Of a DNA stretch of 57,446 nucleotides, positions 1 to 9,485 are shown piece by piece. The first letter of the stretch is position 1. Each line of letters opens with the position of its first letter. Made by a program: the position numbers and the translations under genes. Source of the stretch: Nioella sediminis (GTDB taxonomy: Bacteria > Pseudomonadota > Alphaproteobacteria > Rhodobacterales > Rhodobacteraceae); NCBI RefSeq assembly GCF_001879695.1, contig NZ_MNBL01000020.1, positions 1-57,446 on the forward strand, written 5' to 3'. The notes beneath the pieces are model-generated. The model saw nothing but the letters and a program-made list of their open reading frames with translations. It was not told where the DNA came from and did not search any database.

Positions 1-250
1 CCCGCAGACCAGCAGCCTGGACCGGCCCTATATCCAGATCGGCATTTTCAGCGTCGAGGCCAATGCCAACCGCACCGCCCAGATGATGCGCGACGCCGAC
101 CTTTCGCCCATTGTGCATGAGCAATCCAGCAGCGGCCGCACCTTCTGGCGCGTCGTGATCGGCCCCGCCCAGACCAGCGCCGAGCGCAACCGGATGCGCG
201 AAACCGTGCGCGGGCTTGGCTTTACCGACGCCTATTTCGTCACCAACTGA
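1..250 (+). CDS. SPOR-domain protein, C-terminal end (partial)
   Basis: The gene enters from the left edge; the frame beginning at base 2 is open to the TGA at 248-250 and gives about 82 residues. The fragment looks like a SPOR (sporulation-related repeat) domain: it opens with YIQIGIFSVEANA and later has FWRVVIGP, which fit the two beta-alpha halves of that fold. SPOR domains bind denuded septal peptidoglycan, so the protein probably acts in the periplasm at the division site. The N-terminal part, perhaps an RlpA-like or lipoprotein region, is not visible. The next gene is a peptidoglycan carboxypeptidase 18 bases downstream, so the two are probably co-transcribed. Confidence 0.75.
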   Translation, partial: PQTSSLDRPYIQIGIFSVEANANRTAQMMRDADLSPIVHEQSSSGRTFWRVVIGPAQTSAERNRMRETVRGLGFTDAYFVTN

Positions 251-268
251 CCTGATCAAAGAGGACCC

Positions 269-1435
269 ATGTTCGCCCGGCTTCACCTCGTCATCGTCTT
301 CCTTCTCGGGCTATTGGCCCTGCCCGCGGCCGCGTTCGAGACCGAGGCTAATGCCGCCTATGTGATCGACCACAATACCGGACAGGTTCTGCTGGATCTC
401 AATGCCGACGTGCCCCTGCCGCCGGCCTCGATGTCCAAGCTGATGACGCTGAACATGGTGTTCGAGGCGTTGGAGGACGGGCGGCTAGCGCTTGATACAA
501 TGCTGCCGGTCAGCCAGCACGCAATGGATTACGGCGGCTCGACCATGTTTCTAAACACCCGAGACCGGGTCAGCGTCGAGGATCTGATCCTTGGCGTCAT
601 CGTGCTATCGGGCAATGACGCGACGGCGGTTCTGGCCGAGGCGCTGTCGCCGGATGGCACGGAAGCGGGATTTGCCGAGCTGATGACGCAGCGTGCCCGG
701 CAATTGGGGATGATGAACTCCACCTTCCGCAATTCCAATGGCTGGCCAGAGCCGGGCCACGTGATGTCCGCCCGCGATCTGGGCATTCTGGCGGAACGGC
801 TGATCACCGAGTTTCCGCAGTATTACCATTATTTCAATGTCCGTGAGTTCGCGTTCGACGGGCGCGCGCCCGACAACCGCTTCAACCGCAACCCGCTGCT
901 TGGGCTGGGGATCGGTGCGGATGGTCTGAAGACCGGCCACACCCAAGAGGCGGGCTATGGGCTGGTTGGCTCCGCAGTACAGGGTAATCGGCGGGTAACC
1001 TTCGTGATCTCTGGTCTTGGCAGCGCCGAGGCACGGGCGCGCGAAAGCGAACGCATCGTTAACTGGGCCTTCCGGCAGTTCGCCGAACGCGAAGTTGTGA
1101 CCGAAGGCACCGAAGTGGCGCAGGCCGAGGTTTTCCTTGGCGATGCCGCCAGTGTTGGCTTGGCCGCCGCCGAAACCGTCACCATGCTGCTGCCTGCGCT
1201 TCTGGACAGCGAGATGGAGGCAGAGGTGATCTATACCGGCCCCATTCAGGCCCCTATCGTGGCGGGCCAGGAACTGGGGGAGCTGGTCATCCGCGTGCCC
1301 GATATGGAGGAACGCCGCGTGCCATTGCTGGCCACGCAGGATGTGGGCACCGCCGGGATCAGGCTGCGGCTGCGCACCGCCTTCGAACAGGTCATGCAGA
1401 TGGTCTTCGGCGGCGGCGATCCTCTGGCCGGCTGA
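269..1435 (+). CDS. D-alanyl-D-alanine carboxypeptidase (peptidase S11, low-molecular-weight PBP)
   Basis: This protein of 388 residues trims the terminal D-Ala from peptidoglycan pentapeptides in the periplasm. All three serine DD-peptidase motifs are present in order: SMSK at 54-57 (nucleophile Ser54, Lys57), SGN at 114-116 and KTG at 221-223. Residues 1-22 form a hydrophobic signal peptide ending in ALPAAA. The C-terminal 110 residues match the beta-rich PBP5-type domain in position and length, and a final amphipathic stretch (about 370-385) could anchor it to the membrane. AGAGGA lies seven bases before the ATG. Its stop shares one base with the tmk start, which indicates translational coupling. 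Confidence 0.93.
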   Translation: MFARLHLVIVFLLGLLALPAAAFETEANAAYVIDHNTGQVLLDLNADVPLPPASMSKLMTLNMVFEALEDGRLALDTMLPVSQHAMDYGGSTMFLNTRDRVSVEDLILGVIVLSGNDATAVLAEALSPDGTEAGFAELMTQRARQLGMMNSTFRNSNGWPEPGHVMSARDLGILAERLITEFPQYYHYFNVREFAFDGRAPDNRFNRNPLLGLGIGADGLKTGHTQEAGYGLVGSAVQGNRRVTFVISGLGSAEARARESERIVNWAFRQFAEREVVTEGTEVAQAEVFLGDAASVGLAAAETVTMLLPALLDSEMEAEVIYTGPIQAPIVAGQELGELVIRVPDMEERRVPLLATQDVGTAGIRLRLRTAFEQVMQMVFGGGDPLAG

Positions 1436-2046
1436 TGTTCATTTCCCTTGAAGGCATCGACGGATCGGGCAAGAGCACTCAGGCGCGACTGCTGTCCGAT
1501 GCCCTGCGCGCAATGGGCCGCGACACGGTTCTGACACGCGAACCCGGTGGCTCACCGGGGGCTGAAGAAATCCGTGCGCTGGTGTTGGAAGGCGACCCGG
1601 ACCGCTGGTCGGCGGAAACCGAGATCCTGCTTTTTACCGCCGCGCGCCGCGACCATCTGGAACGCACGATCCTGCCCGCTCTGGCTGCCGGGAAAGTGGT
1701 GATCTGCGACCGTTTCGCCGACAGCACCCGCATGTATCAGGGCCTGTCGCGGGGCGATCTGCGCGCACAGGTGGATGCGCTGCATTCCCTGATGATCGGG
1801 CGTGAACCGGACCTGACGCTGCTGATCGACATGGACCCGGCCAAGGGACTGGCCCGCGCCAAGGGCCGCAACGGAACCGAGGAGAGGTTCGAGGATTTCG
1901 GGCTGGAACTGCAGGAACGCATGCGTGCGGGGTTCCTTTCGCTTGCCGAAGAATTTGCCGATCGCTTCCGCGTGATCGACGGCGATCGGCCTCAGGAGGT
2001 TGTGGCGGCCGATGTGCTGGCCACCGTTCAGGCGGCGCTGGCATGA
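1435..2046 (+). CDS. tmk: Thymidylate kinase
   Basis: This enzyme of 203 residues phosphorylates dTMP to dTDP in the cytoplasm. It has the P-loop EGIDGSGKST at 6-15, the DRFADST motif typical of dTMP kinases near residue 86, and a LID-like basic stretch (RAKGRNGTEERFED) near 140. The length is normal for bacterial Tmk. The ATG overlaps the preceding stop by one base, and the gene ends in an ATGA overlap with holB. The tmk-holB-tatD order is a conserved bacterial arrangement, which supports the call. Confidence 0.97.
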   Translation: MFISLEGIDGSGKSTQARLLSDALRAMGRDTVLTREPGGSPGAEEIRALVLEGDPDRWSAETEILLFTAARRDHLERTILPALAAGKVVICDRFADSTRMYQGLSRGDLRAQVDALHSLMIGREPDLTLLIDMDPAKGLARAKGRNGTEERFEDFGLELQERMRAGFLSLAEEFADRFRVIDGDRPQEVVAADVLATVQAALA

Positions 2047-3179
2047 AAACTCTGGGCGAAGCCGATGACCTGCCCGAAGCCGACCGCGCCGAAGGGGCCC
2101 CGCATCCGCGTGAGGCGCATGACCTTTATGGTCACGACAAGGCCGAACAGGCGTTCCTGGAGGCCTACAACTCCGGGCGGATGCATCATGCATGGCTGAT
2201 CACCGGACCAAAGGGCATCGGCAAAGCGACACTGGCTTGGCGCATTGCGCGCTTCCTGCTGGCCACGCCCATGGATGACGGTGACGCGCTGTTCGGCGCG
2301 CCGCCCCCGCCCGACCGCTTGGATATCTCGCCCGAGAACCCCGTCGCGCATCGCATTCATGCGCTGTCGGAGCCGGGGCTGTGCCTGATCCGCCGCCCCT
2401 GGGATCATGAGAAAAAGCGGCTCAAGACCATGATCACGGTCGATGAGGTCCGCAAGATGAAGGATTTCTTCGGGCTGTCCGCCGGGGGCAATGGCCGCCG
2501 CGTGGTCATCGTCGATGCCGCCGAGGAGATGAACCAGAACGCCGCCAATGCGCTTCTCAAGATGCTGGAAGAGCCACCGAAGAACGCTACGCTGCTGCTG
2601 GTCTCGCATCAGCCCTCGCGCCTGCTGCCCACCATCCGGTCGCGCTGCCGCACCCTGACGCTTGGCACGCTTGGACCCGAGGATATGGGCCGCGCCTTGC
2701 AGCAGGCCGGGATCGAGGCGGCGGACAGCACCGCGCTGGCCGAACTGGCCGCAGGATCGGCGGGCGAGGCGGTGGCGCTGATCCAGCAAGAGGGCCTGAC
2801 GCTTTACGCCGAGATCATGGAGCTGTTTGCCACCCTGCCCCGCATGGACCGCAGCCGCGCGACCAAGCTCGCCGACAGCGGCGGCGCGCGCGGGGCCGAG
2901 GCGCGGTTTGACCTGACGCTCGACATGATCGACCGGATGATGTCGCGGCTGGCCCGCACCGGGGCCACTGGCCAAACCCCGCAGGAAATCCTGCCGGGCG
3001 AGGCCGATCTTCTGACCCGCCTTGCGCCCAATATGCAGGCAGGCCGGGCCTGGGCTGACCTGTCGGCGGACCTGACCTCGCGTGCCCGGCGCGGCAAGGC
3101 GGTCAACCTTGACCCTGCCGCGCTTCTCCTTGATATGTGTCTGCGGATTGGCAGCACCGCCGAGCGCCTGCCCCTCTGA
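2043..3179 (+). CDS. holB: DNA polymerase III subunit delta'
   Basis: This clamp-loader subunit of 378 residues belongs to the replicative polymerase. It has an AAA+ fold with GPKGIGKAT (55-63) at the P-loop position, a Walker B-like region VVIVDAAEEMN, and the sensor-like segment ALLKMLEEPPKNATLLLVSHQPSRLLPTIRSR, written here only as a landmark, ending in the SRC motif of gamma/delta' proteins. The four-cysteine zinc module found in many gamma/delta' subunits is not apparent. It starts inside the tmk stop (ATGA). Confidence 0.95.
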   Translation: MKTLGEADDLPEADRAEGAPHPREAHDLYGHDKAEQAFLEAYNSGRMHHAWLITGPKGIGKATLAWRIARFLLATPMDDGDALFGAPPPPDRLDISPENPVAHRIHALSEPGLCLIRRPWDHEKKRLKTMITVDEVRKMKDFFGLSAGGNGRRVVIVDAAEEMNQNAANALLKMLEEPPKNATLLLVSHQPSRLLPTIRSRCRTLTLGTLGPEDMGRALQQAGIEAADSTALAELAAGSAGEAVALIQQEGLTLYAEIMELFATLPRMDRSRATKLADSGGARGAEARFDLTLDMIDRMMSRLARTGATGQTPQEILPGEADLLTRLAPNMQAGRAWADLSADLTSRARRGKAVNLDPAALLLDMCLRIGSTAERLPL

Positions 3180-3213
3180 TCCATCCACGGGAAGGCACAA
3201 AGGACGACACTTG

Positions 3214-4020
3214 ATGAGTGACCTGCCGGATATTGTCGACAGCCATTGCCACCTCGATTTCCCCGATTTCGCGGAGGAACTGCCAGAGGTGATCAGCCGC
3301 GCGGTCGATCAGGGCGTCACGCGCATGGTGACGATTTGCACCAAGCTGCGCAACGTACCCCAGGTACAGGCCATCGCCGACGCCCATGCGCCGGTGTTTT
3401 GGGCCGCTGGCACCCACCCGATGAGCGCCGCGGATGAACCCATGGCCACGGTTGAGCAGCTGGTGGCGCTGGCGCAACATCCCAAATTCGTGGGTATCGG
3501 CGAAACCGGGCTCGATTACCACTACACCGCTGAGAGCGCAGAGGTGCAGCAGGTCAGCCTTCGCCTGCATATCGAGGCCGCGCGCCAGACCGGCCTGCCG
3601 CTCATCATCCATTCGCGCGATGCCGATGACGACATGGCCCGCATCCTGACGGAAGAACACGCGGCAGGCGCGTTTTCCTGCGTGATGCACTGCTTCACCT
3701 CGTCGCCCGCTTTGGCAGAAACGGCGCTTGGGCTTGGCTTCTACCTGTCCATGTCGGGGATCACCGCCTTCCCACGCTCCTCCGACCTGCGCGATATCTT
3801 CGCGGCCGCGCCGGTGGACCGCATCCTTGTGGAAACCGACGCGCCCTACCTCGCCCCCCCGCCCTATCGCGGCAAGCGCAATGAACCGGCCTACACCTTC
3901 CACACCGCCAAGCGCGCGGCAGAAACCTTTGGCATGAGCGAAGCGGAGTTCTTCGCCCAGACCACCGCCAATTTCGACCGCCTGTTCTGGAAGGCCAAGG
4001 ATTGGAGGCAAGCCGCCTGA
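3214..4020 (+). CDS. TatD-family metal-dependent deoxyribonuclease
   Basis: This protein of 268 residues is in the TatD/YcfH amidohydrolase-superfamily branch; members are divalent-metal DNases with 3'-5' exonuclease activity. Metal-binding features include H11 and H13 in the N-terminal DSHCHLD motif, the GIGETGLDYH segment carrying the bridging Glu, a later IIHSRDAD, and VETDAPYLAPPPYRG near residue 208, the signature C-terminal aspartate loop. I chose the ATG at 3214 because it gives the normal family length and begins right at the conserved strand; the frame stays open 132 bases further upstream without conserved sequence. It follows holB by 34 bases. Confidence 0.93.
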   Translation: MSDLPDIVDSHCHLDFPDFAEELPEVISRAVDQGVTRMVTICTKLRNVPQVQAIADAHAPVFWAAGTHPMSAADEPMATVEQLVALAQHPKFVGIGETGLDYHYTAESAEVQQVSLRLHIEAARQTGLPLIIHSRDADDDMARILTEEHAAGAFSCVMHCFTSSPALAETALGLGFYLSMSGITAFPRSSDLRDIFAAAPVDRILVETDAPYLAPPPYRGKRNEPAYTFHTAKRAAETFGMSEAEFFAQTTANFDRLFWKAKDWRQAA

Positions 4021-4817
4021 TGGCCGAGCTGCGCTTTACCATTCTGGGCTGCGGATCGTCCGGCGGGGTGCCCCGGCTTGGCGGCCATTGGGGCGATTGC
4101 GACCCGGAGAACCCGAAAAACCGCCGCCGTCGCTGTTCAATGCTGATCGAACGCGAAACCGACGCAGGCATTACGCGCGTTCTGATCGACACCTCGCCCG
4201 ACCTGCGGTCTCAGCTGCTGGACGCAGGTGTGGGCGAACTGCATGGCGTCGTCTATTCCCACGGCCATGCCGACCATGTGCACGGGATCGACGACCTGCG
4301 CATGATCGTCTTCAACATGCGCCAGCGCATCCGGGTCTATGCCGATGGGGCCACGCAAAACGACCTGCTCAGCCGCTTCGGCTATGCCTTCGTGCAACCC
4401 GAAGGCTCGGCCTATCCGCCGATCCTCGATCTTTGTTCCATCGACGGCGAGATCGAGATCGACGGCCCCGGCGGCCCGATCCGCCTGACCCCGTTCGAGG
4501 TGGAACATGGCAATATCGACAGTCTGGGGTTTCGCATTGGCGACCTGGCCTATCTGCCCGATGTCTCCGATATCCCGGAGGCGACCTGGCCCGCCCTGCA
4601 AGGCCTCGATTGCTGGATCGTCGACGCCCTGCGCCGCACGCCACACCCCAGCCACGCGCATCTGGACAAGACCCTCGGCTGGATCGAGCGCGCTGCCCCC
4701 CGCCGCGCGGTGCTGACCAATATGCATATCGATCTCGACTACCAAACCGTTGCGAATGAAACGCCCGATCATATCACCCCCGCCCATGACGGGCTGGTGA
4801 TCCGATACGAGGTCTGA
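4020..4817 (+). CDS. PhnP-like MBL-fold metallo-hydrolase
   Basis: This protein of 265 residues has a metallo-beta-lactamase fold. The zinc-site motif HGHADH is at 81-86 (H81, H83, D85, H86) and further ligands are likely in the VEHGN and HAHLDKTLG regions. The N-terminus TILGCGSSGGVPR resembles PhnP, a cyclic ribose phosphodiesterase, and related phosphodiesterases. There is no C-P lyase operon here, so the substrate is unknown; this conserved tatD-linked version is probably a housekeeping phosphodiesterase. The ATG overlaps the tatD stop by one base (TGATG). Confidence 0.85.
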   Translation: MAELRFTILGCGSSGGVPRLGGHWGDCDPENPKNRRRRCSMLIERETDAGITRVLIDTSPDLRSQLLDAGVGELHGVVYSHGHADHVHGIDDLRMIVFNMRQRIRVYADGATQNDLLSRFGYAFVQPEGSAYPPILDLCSIDGEIEIDGPGGPIRLTPFEVEHGNIDSLGFRIGDLAYLPDVSDIPEATWPALQGLDCWIVDALRRTPHPSHAHLDKTLGWIERAAPRRAVLTNMHIDLDYQTVANETPDHITPAHDGLVIRYEV

Positions 4818-5750
4818 ATGACCGCCCTTCTCGACATTGTGCTGCCGGTCTTTCTTGTTCTGGGGGCCGGGTATATCGCCGTCTGGCGGGGGCTGTTTTC
4901 CGATGCGGGCGTCGATGGGCTGATGGTCTTCACCCAGAAATTCGCGATACCCTGCCTGCTCTTTACCGCGATCTCGACGCTGGACCTTGGACAAGGCTTC
5001 GACTGGCGGCTGCTGCTGTCCTACTACACGGGGTCCACGACCGTCTTTGTCCTGGGCATTCTTGGCGCGCGCTTTGTGTTCGGGCGCAGCATGGCAGACA
5101 GTATCGCAATCGGCTTCGTGGCGCTCTTTGCAAATTCGGTGCTTCTGGGCCTGCCCATCACCGAACGGGCTTACGGCATCGACGCGCTGGTTCCGAACTA
5201 TGCGATTGTCGCGATCCATGCGCCGTTTTGCTACGTGCTCGGCATCACCACGATGGAAATCGCCACGGCCACCAGCCGGGACCCGCTGCGGCTGGTCACC
5301 ACGGTCGGCAAGGCGGTGTTCAGCAACGCGCTTATGATCGGCATCCTTCTGGGCTTTGCCGCCAATCTGAGCGGCCTTGAAATGCCCGGAGTCGTCGGCG
5401 ACGCGCTCGACCTGATGATCCGCGCCGCGCTGCCTGCCGCGCTTTTTGGCCTTGGGGGGGTGCTTTATCGCTACCGGCCCGAGGGCGATGCCAAGGTGAT
5501 TGCCTTTGTCTGCGGCCTGTCGCTGCTGGTTCACCCCGCCATCGCCTATTGCATGGGGCAGGTGGTCACCGATCTGACCACCGATCAGCTGCGCAGCGCG
5601 GTCCTGACCGCGTCCATGGCCCCGGGCGTCAACGCCTATCTCTTCGCCAATATGTATGGCGCGGCGCGGCGGGTCGCGGCCTCTGCCGTGCTGATCGGCA
5701 CTGCGGCCACGGTGCTGACGGCCTCCGGCTGGCTGTTGCTGTTGCCGTGA
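4818..5750 (+). CDS. AEC (auxin efflux carrier) family transporter
   Basis: This is an integral membrane protein of 310 residues with about ten hydrophobic segments in the 5+5 arrangement of the AEC/BASS-like fold. The FAIPCLLFTAIS region and the C-terminal MAPGVNAYLFANMYGA segment are characteristic of the family. Bacterial members move small organic acids or amino acids; nothing in the sequence fixes the substrate. The start codon follows directly on the preceding stop, so it is probably read with the phnP-like gene. Confidence 0.88.
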   Translation: MTALLDIVLPVFLVLGAGYIAVWRGLFSDAGVDGLMVFTQKFAIPCLLFTAISTLDLGQGFDWRLLLSYYTGSTTVFVLGILGARFVFGRSMADSIAIGFVALFANSVLLGLPITERAYGIDALVPNYAIVAIHAPFCYVLGITTMEIATATSRDPLRLVTTVGKAVFSNALMIGILLGFAANLSGLEMPGVVGDALDLMIRAALPAALFGLGGVLYRYRPEGDAKVIAFVCGLSLLVHPAIAYCMGQVVTDLTTDQLRSAVLTASMAPGVNAYLFANMYGAARRVAASAVLIGTAATVLTASGWLLLLP

Positions 5751-5820
5751 CGCGCTTGTGAAACGGCTCTGTCCAGCGTAATCAGCCCTCTACCTGAAAC
5801 AGCCCGAGGCACCTGCCCCC

Positions 5821-6555
5821 GTGATCCCCGCCCTCAAGACAGCCCTGCGCAATCGCCGCGCCCGCCGCCGAGCAGCGCTGGCCCGTTGGCGTTCAGGTTG
5901 GTCGGCGGATCTGGATGCCCCCGGGGCGCGCGCGGCCGCGCGCTATGACATGAATGTGCTGGATCATGGTTTCGTCCGGCGGTTCTGGACGAATGCCCGT
6001 GAAATCGCGCCGGGCGTCTGGCGATCGAACCAGCCCTCGCCTGAACGGGTGGCCGTGCTCGCGGATATGGGCATCCGCACGATCCTGAACTTTCGCGGCG
6101 TCAACCACTGGGGCAGCTATCTGCTGGAGGTCGAAGCCTGTGCCCGCCATGGCATCACCCTGCTGAACGGTCGGCTCAGTTCCAACACCGCCCCGACCCG
6201 AGAGGAGATCCACACAGCGCTGGCGCTGATGCAGACAGCCGAACAGCCGATGCTGATGCACTGCAAATCGGGGGCCGATCGGGCCGGGTTGGCCTCTGTG
6301 CTTTATCTTCTGTCCAACGGAACCGGGCCAGACGACGCCGCGCAGCAGCTGTCTTGGAAACACGCACATTTCCGGTTCACCCGAACGGGCATTCTGGATG
6401 CGTTTGTTGCCGCCTACGCGGATGCCCGCCGCAAGACGGGCATCGGCTTTCTGGACTGGGTCGACACGGTCTATGATCCCGAAACGCTGACCGCTCGATT
6501 CACCGAGACCCGAGGCGGAAACCAATTGCTGGACTGGGTATTGCGCCGTGAATGA
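5821..6555 (+). CDS. Dual-specificity/tyrosine-type protein phosphatase
   Basis: This protein of 244 residues carries the Cys-based phosphatase loop HCKSGADRAG with nucleophile C148 and R154 (CX5R). The segment VWRSNQPSPERVAVLADMG fits the substrate-side region of this family of bacterial DSP-like proteins. The Arg-rich N-terminus (about residues 8-45) is unusual in look but occurs in relatives. The start is GTG; no strong ribosome-binding site is visible, although a GAGG lies about 14 bases upstream. It may act on phosphoproteins or on phosphorylated lipids or inositols. Its end overlaps the following ABC exporter by eight bases. Confidence 0.82.
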   Translation: MIPALKTALRNRRARRRAALARWRSGWSADLDAPGARAAARYDMNVLDHGFVRRFWTNAREIAPGVWRSNQPSPERVAVLADMGIRTILNFRGVNHWGSYLLEVEACARHGITLLNGRLSSNTAPTREEIHTALALMQTAEQPMLMHCKSGADRAGLASVLYLLSNGTGPDDAAQQLSWKHAHFRFTRTGILDAFVAAYADARRKTGIGFLDWVDTVYDPETLTARFTETRGGNQLLDWVLRRE

Positions 6556-8293
6556 GCCCAAGACAAACCTTCTGATCCGCCTTTGGCGGGACCACGTGGT
6601 GCAGTTCTGGCCGCTGCTGGTCGTGGCCTTCCTGCTAATGGTGATCGAAGGCGGATCGCTTGGCGCGATATCTTACCTGATCCAGCCACTGTTCGACGAG
6701 GTCTTCGTCGCGGGCGACGCCGGTGCGGTCACCTGGGTCGCCATGGCGATCTCGGGCGTTTTCATCCTGCGCGCAATTTCAGGCTTCGGGCAACGGGTGC
6801 TGATCGTCACGGTCGGCCTGCGCGTGACCACCAATCTGCAATCGCGGCTGCTGGCACATCTGCTGGGACTGGACGCGCGGTACTTTCAGGACAACGCGCC
6901 GGGCGCGCTGATTGAACGGGTGCGCGGCGACACGCTGGCGCTGCAAGGACTGGCCAGCGCCACGCTGATGACGCTCGGGCGTGACACGATTTCGGTCATT
7001 TCGCTGCTGGCCGTCATGATCTGGTCGGACTGGCAATGGGCGCTTCTGGCGCTTGCGGGCGTGCCCTTGCTGATCTTCCCGCTAACCTTCCTGCAAAAGC
7101 TGATCCGAAAGACCACCCGCGCCGCCCGCGAAGCCGCCTCGCGCCTCTCGACGCAACTTGATGAGATCTTTCATGGCATCGTATCCATCAAGGTCAACCG
7201 GCTGGAACGCCACGAAGCCAACCGCTTTGATCGCGAAGTGAACGGCTTCCTTGCCGCGCAGTTGCGGGCGGAACGGGGCAAGGCCGCCAACCCGGCGCTG
7301 ATCGACATTATCGCAGCCATCGGGTTCATGGCGGTGCTGATCTATGGCGGGCATCAGATCATGTCGGGCGACAAGACCGTGGGGCAGTTCATGTCCTTCT
7401 TTACCGCGCTGGCGCTGGTCTTCGATCCGCTGCGGCGGCTGTCCGCTCTGGCCGGAAATGTGCAGGCCGCCATGGCCTCGCTCGACCGGCTTTACGAAGT
7501 GCTAGAGGCGCGCCCGACCATCCTGACGCCCGCTGCCCCCAAACCGCTGGCCGCCGGCGATGTGGTGTTCGACGCGGTCGATTTCGCCTATGGCGACACG
7601 CCGGTTCTGCAAGGGCTGAGCTTCACCGCCGCCGAGGGCAAGACCACCGCGCTTGTCGGGCCTTCGGGCGCGGGGAAGAGCACCGTATTCGCATTGCTGT
7701 CACGCCTTGTGGACCCGGTATCGGGGCAAATCACACTGGGCGGCACCACCACGACCGATGCTGATCTGGAACGCCTGCGCGATTCCATCGCGCTCGTGGG
7801 ACAGGCAGAGGCGTTGTTCGACGAAACCATTGCCCAGAACATTCGTCTCGGGCGGCTCGATGCCAGCGATGAAGACGTGCGCGCCGCTGCCGACGCTGCG
7901 TCCGTTCTGGACTTCGCCAAGACCCTGCCCCTCGGGCTGGACACGCCCGTCGGTCCGCGCGGGTCCGGGCTGTCCGGCGGACAGCGCCAGCGCGTGACCA
8001 TCGCCCGCGCCATGCTGCGCGATGCGCCGATCCTGCTGCTCGATGAACCGACCTCGGCGCTGGATGCGCAATCCGAGAAATTGGTGGGTGAGGCGCTTTC
8101 ACGCCTGTCCAAGGGGCGCACAACGCTGGTGATCGCACATCGCCTATCCACCATCCGTGACGCCGACCTGATCGTCGTGATGGACAAGGGCCGGGTTGTG
8201 GAACAGGGCACTCATGAAGCGTTGATGCAGGCGGGCGGGGCCTATGCGCGTCTGCACCAGTTGCAAAGCGCCGGGGTGACGACGTCGCTATAA
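6548..8293 (+). CDS. MsbA-like ABC exporter (fused permease and ATPase)
   Basis: This is a half-transporter of 581 residues. The membrane domain is at about 15-300 with six predicted helices. The ATPase domain has Walker A GPSGAGKST at 371-379, signature LSGGQ at 475-479 and Walker B ILLLDE at 495-500, followed by the H-loop in VIAHRLSTI. It should work as a homodimer exporting a lipid, peptide or drug; MsbA-type lipid flipping is possible but not shown. The start is GTG, eight bases inside the phosphatase gene. The coupling to a phosphatase is notable but does not identify a substrate. Confidence 0.93.
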   Translation: MNEPKTNLLIRLWRDHVVQFWPLLVVAFLLMVIEGGSLGAISYLIQPLFDEVFVAGDAGAVTWVAMAISGVFILRAISGFGQRVLIVTVGLRVTTNLQSRLLAHLLGLDARYFQDNAPGALIERVRGDTLALQGLASATLMTLGRDTISVISLLAVMIWSDWQWALLALAGVPLLIFPLTFLQKLIRKTTRAAREAASRLSTQLDEIFHGIVSIKVNRLERHEANRFDREVNGFLAAQLRAERGKAANPALIDIIAAIGFMAVLIYGGHQIMSGDKTVGQFMSFFTALALVFDPLRRLSALAGNVQAAMASLDRLYEVLEARPTILTPAAPKPLAAGDVVFDAVDFAYGDTPVLQGLSFTAAEGKTTALVGPSGAGKSTVFALLSRLVDPVSGQITLGGTTTTDADLERLRDSIALVGQAEALFDETIAQNIRLGRLDASDEDVRAAADAASVLDFAKTLPLGLDTPVGPRGSGLSGGQRQRVTIARAMLRDAPILLLDEPTSALDAQSEKLVGEALSRLSKGRTTLVIAHRLSTIRDADLIVVMDKGRVVEQGTHEALMQAGGAYARLHQLQSAGVTTSL

Positions 8294-8553
8294 CCCGCAC
8301 CCCGCCGATTCTTTCCCGCCTACGTTTCTCCGGCGAAACCCCAAAAAGTGATGAAAACCGGTTTGCGCCGATATCATCCTTTTTCTCGATTTCCACCAAC
8401 GGTTTAGCATTGCTGCGAGCGGACAGGCCGCTTTTCCGTGCGTTCACAATTTCCGCTCAGCGGTTGACAGTCTGAAAGCACCCCAGAACACTGATTTTCA
8501 AAGGCCCGGATCGCTCGCCGGTGCCGATCCCGACACCTGTGCCGGAGACAGAC
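8294..8553 (+). promoter_or_regulatory. Intergenic region with a possible sigma-70 promoter for the DUF2927 gene
   Basis: This 260-base gap separates the ABC exporter from the DUF2927 gene. A perfect -35 hexamer TTGACA lies at 8464-8469. The best hexamer 17 bases downstream (AACACT at 8487-8492) matches the -10 consensus at only three positions, so the promoter call is weak. The exporter has no obvious U-tract terminator here. I see no convincing gene. Confidence 0.3.
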
Positions 8554-9462
8554 ATGATCTTTACCCGCAACACGCCCGCATGTGGCGCGCTTGCCCGACT
8601 GATCCTTTGCCTCGCCGCTTGCGCGGTCTGCGCCCTTGGGGCGACGGGCGCATCGGCACAGCACCAATCAGTCATCCAACTGGCCAGTTACTACCAGCAA
8701 CTGGAACATCAGCTCGTGTCACAGGGGCGCTTGCGGCAGGAACGACGGATCGTCGGCATTGATGCAGAGACCCTGGCGCGCAACTTCATGGCGATTGCGA
8801 TGCGGTCGGAATATTCCCTTCGCGGTGGCGGCATGGCTCAGGGTGGGGGCGCATCGGCCCTGCGCCGGTGGGAACAGCCCATTCGCCTGGGTGTGCATTT
8901 CGGCCCGTCCGTAAGCGGACCGCAACAGCAGCGCGACCTGTCCACGGTGCAAAGCGTGGCGCAACGGCTGCAACGGGCCAGCGGGCACCCGATCCGCGTT
9001 GTTGGGTCCAACCCCAATTTTCACGTGTTGATCCTCAATGACGAGGAACGCGCCAATGCCCGCTCGGTCCTGCAGCAGATCGCACCGGGGCTCAGCCGCG
9101 CAGCGCAGGGGGCGATCCTGCGGATGCGGCCCAATACGTTCTGCATGGTCGTGGCCATCCCCGGCGCCAATCCCGCCGATGGCTATCAGCAGGCCATCGC
9201 CATCGTGCGCGCCGAACACCCGCCTTTGATGCGCCGGTCCTGTATTGAAGAGGAGCTGGCCCAAGGTATGGGGCTTGCCAATGACAGCCCCGAGGCGTGG
9301 CCATCTATCTTCAATGATGACGAGGAATTCGGCGTACTGACCCGCCATGACGAGCTGCTGCTTCGCATGCTCTACCATGACAGCCTGCGCTGCGGCATGT
9401 CTGCCGGAACGGTCGATGACTATGTCGAGGCTTTGGCGCGCACGGTGTTGTCCACAGGCTGA
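8554..9462 (+). CDS. DUF2927 family secreted protein
   Basis: This protein of 302 residues has a cleavable signal peptide (about residues 1-35, ending near GASAQ). The C-terminal region with HDELLLRMLYHDSLRCGM and the RSCIEEELAQGMGLANDSP segment match the DUF2927 family, common in Rhodobacteraceae. Its function is unknown. The SCIxEEL(A/T)Q pattern is reminiscent of metalloprotease-like proteins, but no clear HExxH is present. The ATG at 8554 is preferred over an upstream GTG at 8521 because it begins the signal peptide directly. It is followed by a stem-loop that could end transcription. Confidence 0.82.
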   Translation: MIFTRNTPACGALARLILCLAACAVCALGATGASAQHQSVIQLASYYQQLEHQLVSQGRLRQERRIVGIDAETLARNFMAIAMRSEYSLRGGGMAQGGGASALRRWEQPIRLGVHFGPSVSGPQQQRDLSTVQSVAQRLQRASGHPIRVVGSNPNFHVLILNDEERANARSVLQQIAPGLSRAAQGAILRMRPNTFCMVVAIPGANPADGYQQAIAIVRAEHPPLMRRSCIEEELAQGMGLANDSPEAWPSIFNDDEEFGVLTRHDELLLRMLYHDSLRCGMSAGTVDDYVEALARTVLSTG

Positions 9463-9485
9463 TCCGGGTCCGGCTTCGAAACGCA

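Noticed and set aside
4137-5534. Long minus-strand open frame opposite the MBL hydrolase and AEC genes
   Set aside because: Residue composition (His, Gln, Asp, Arg-rich) is typical of antisense frames; the plus-strand genes have clear family motifs.
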